64,000 nucleotides of DNA from Auanema rhodensis. Its lineage: Eukaryota > Nematoda > Chromadorea > Rhabditida > Rhabditidae. Below the pieces are notes generated by a model. The model saw only the letters and a program-made list of their open reading frames with translations. It made no database searches and was not told the DNA's origin. Below, piece after piece: positions 61,605-64,000 of the stretch; the first letter of the stretch is position 1, and each line of letters begins with the position of its first letter. Location: positions 7,812,001-7,876,000 of the forward strand of contig OZ059895.1 in NCBI GenBank assembly GCA_964057225.1, written 5' to 3'. A program made the position numbers and the translations under genes.

Positions 61605-63210
61605 TTAATTTAAAAGATCAATATTTGTTAGATTTTGATTGGGTACTTGACTATGAGTTTGGTGGGAAGTATCCATAGAAGATGTTTGAGTAGATGGATG
61701 AATTGATGTTGTTGGTCCTCCTAATATAATATTTTCAAAATTATCTTCTGATGTTGCCAAGTCACGTGCAAATGGATTTGTAACAGATAATTCAGAATGG
61801 TGATCGTGTGTTTGCATCTGGTTACTTCTTGTAATAGTTGCAACATCATGATCCGAAAGTGAATGAGTTGTGGCAGAGGGAGTAAAATTGGAATCAATTG
61901 TACTATGGGGTTGAACTGGATAAGAGTTCTCAGAAGCATAATTATTATAAAAATTTGAAGAATCTTGAGCAAAACCAGCAGGAATGTTGTTAGCGACATA
62001 TTGAGTTTGCTGGTTTTCTTGCACTTGTTCTAGCACATATTCCGGTATTGGTTCTGATTGGTGCTGTTGGAGGTGTTCCTGCTGCTCTTGTTGTTGCTCT
62101 TGTTGTTGCTCTTGTTGTTGCTGCTGCTGCTGTTGTTGTTGTTGTTGTTGTTGTTGTTGAATTGACATATGTTGCTGAGTTTGGGTGATAAGGCTTTCTG
62201 GTCTAAGTGGGCTAACAGTCTGATTATAAACAGCAGGTGTTGCAGATAGAGCTTCAGCGTAGCAAGGCGGCTTGTCTGGTAATGGCTGTTCATCTGAATC
62301 AGAATCATATAAATAGAATTCTAAAATATGTGTTTTATACTTGTTGATGTTTGGCCACAATCAGCATTTGTAGTTGGTGTTGGATTTGGATTAGGATTTG
62401 AAATGGTATATCTAGGAGGTGCTGGTGGCATTTGACCAAATTGATTCTGATATGTAACAATAGCTGAATTACGATCTTGAGGTCTAAAACAGAATATTAC
62501 AAGAAATAATATAAATTCTACTATTATGCCTTTCACGTCGTATAACTTTAAATAGAAGAAGACATAAACGTATTTGATATATTGAACATAGAGTACTGAT
62601 TGAAGTGAAAATAATTGCAAAAATCATTAGAACCATAACTAAAATTATGTCATTATGAGGAAAAAAATACTAAAAATTACATTTTCCTCCAATTTTGTTT
62701 CCACATAGTCCTGAATAAAATATTGAGCATTACTAATAGTATATGAAATGTTGATAAAACCTTTGATTCCTGTTGGAGCGCTGGTTGTCAATTCGTCTAT
62801 AATAGATTTATCCGTAGGGCATGGAAGATTTGATTCATAATTAATTGCCCATATGAGGTAAATAAGGCCAAATACAGCCCAAAAAATATACATTGACTAA
62901 AAATATTATAATTTATTCATATAATAATATGTATAATTTACCAAAAAGCATGTGTATGATAGAATATTTCCAGGTTTTCGTTTATGAACACCATTTGATA
63001 GAACAAATAGCATACAGATACATATAAATAATTCAAATATGTATAAGAAAATATTTGAAGTTAAATATAAAGTTGCAATTTGAGTTAATAATACTACAGA
63101 ACTTACAATACCAACCAAACCCTGAAAAAATTTAACGAAATCCAATAAAATTTTATAAATTATACCGAAAGTGGTTGATTACAAAACATTCTCGGATCAT
63201 TTTCGTACAT
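61605..63210 (-). CDS. Four-pass membrane protein with PPxY motifs and polyglutamine tail
   Basis: Exons leftwards: 63210-63166, 63121-62942, 62896 to about 62671, 62638-62530, 62483-62341, 62320-61605 (TAA); about 472 residues. ATG follows acceptor TTCTTACAG by eight bases. Hydrophobic segments: GLVGIVSSVVLLTQIATLYL, FLYIFELFICICMLFVL, MYIFWAVFGLIYLIWAI, then an outside loop, and MVLMIFAIIFTSISTLCSIY. The cytoplasmic tail of about 290 residues holds PPRY and PPCY (NEDD4-type WW-domain ligands), an Asn-Pro repeat (NPNPNPTP), a polyQ tract encoded by 62095-62157 followed by QEQ repeats, and a Ser/Thr/Gln-rich end. Four passes plus PY motifs recall LAPTM-type endosomal adaptors, but identity is not shown. 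Two junctions are odd: the exon 3-4 intron is only about 32 nt in the best in-frame model (a 35-nt GTGGAA alternative exists), and exon 4-5 needs a GC-AG intron (AG|GCATAA at 62529). Confidence 0.75.
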
Positions 63211-64000
63211 GCTTCAATCTGTAAGAAAAGAAAATTAGTAATGAAAATGAAAAAAATAGAATTGTTTTTTTGAAAAAACAATTATACTGAAATCAGCGAA
63301 ATAATTAGAATAGTGTTGCCAGTAGAAAGTAATGTCAAAAACTGATTATATTCTATAGATAGGAATAGAATTAGAAAGAGATGGAAACAGAAAATCAATA
63401 AATTGATAAGTTTCACAAGAAGAATATTGAATGAAAGATAATTATAGAAGAGTTAAGTATATTTTATAAAAATGAAAAAGAAAATTCTTTGAATTATCAT
63501 CATAAAGAGAAGAAAATCAATATAAAGATGAGAAAAAACATATGAAAGATAATAAAAATGAATCATTATTCATATTTTAATTTGAAAAATTATAATTTTA
63601 TAATAATAATAAATGTAAAAGTAGAAGTAAAAAGTTGTAAGATAATTCTACTATTATAGATATAAATTTATGATAGTTTTAGTGATGAAGATAAAAGTAC
63701 AAATAAAAAAAAGAAGAAGCATAGCCATATTAGGAAGTAAAAATTTGTTTAATAAGAGCATTGAGTAAAGACCATATGTTTCAGATTAATACTCAGTTGA
63801 TACGTACTTATATGACTAAGCTTTTGCTATATATCAAACATTTCAAAATATATAAAACTTTTTTTTTGTCTGTTAAGAATAGTCTAGAAAACTGAAATGT
63901 AAAAAAAAAAATAATTACATATAGTAGATAACTATATCATGTGCATGTGTATATGTTGAGAGTAATAGTGAATAGAAGGTGATGATGTAAGTGAAGGGTA
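63211..64000. other. A+T-rich upstream region of the four-pass gene
   Basis: No gene supported on either strand up to the window edge. Confidence 0.4.

Overview
The window looks like nematode nuclear DNA. It is strongly A+T-rich (by eye about 70% or more). Coding sequence is split into many short exons by introns often only 43-60 bp long with TTTCAG/TTTTAG acceptors, and several start codons sit a few bases after an isolated acceptor-type AG, as expected of spliced-leader genes. The gene content is also worm-like: an orcokinin-type NLP-15 precursor, a globin with a long N-terminal extension, a divergent GSK3-like kinase, a TRPM channel of the GON-2/GTL type and a CTLD-CTLD-CUB-CUB lectin. I cannot name the species. 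All gene models were built by hand from splice signals and frame, and every exon sum given as complete is a multiple of three.

Layout, left to right. 0.5-1.5 kb (+): 3' end of an S4-domain protein like MTRES1. 2.2-7.2 kb (+): NLP-15/orcokinin precursor in which nearly every exon is one peptide unit. 7.7-8.1 kb (-): BLCAP. 8.6-17.3 kb (-): globin gene with apparently three alternative 5' ends. 19.1-25.3 kb (-): four genes head to tail (unrecognised 206-aa protein; GSK3-like kinase; two related single-pass membrane proteins), possibly partly operonic. 25.8 kb (-): tRNA-Val(AAC). 25.9-38.7 kb: almost 13 kb without a convincing protein gene, carrying CT/GA microsatellites, several miRNA-sized hairpins and a marked cluster of CACGTG/TCACGTGA E-boxes. 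38.7-41.2 kb (+): dual-specificity phosphatase. 42.8-57.0 kb (+): TRPM channel of about 1,500 residues with two alternative starts, two identical tRNA-Val genes in the long 5' intron, and a possible prematurely polyadenylated N-terminal isoform. 58.6-61.0 kb (+): secreted double C-type lectin/double CUB protein. 61.6-63.2 kb (-): four-pass membrane protein with PPxY motifs and a polyQ tail.

The genes are not one pathway; this is an ordinary chromosomal neighbourhood. No transposon, virus, CRISPR or bacterial insertion was seen. The most interesting material is non-coding: the E-box cluster and hairpins of the 26-39 kb block, a GC-rich hairpin inside the globin intron, and the alternative promoters and 3' ends of the globin and TRPM genes.
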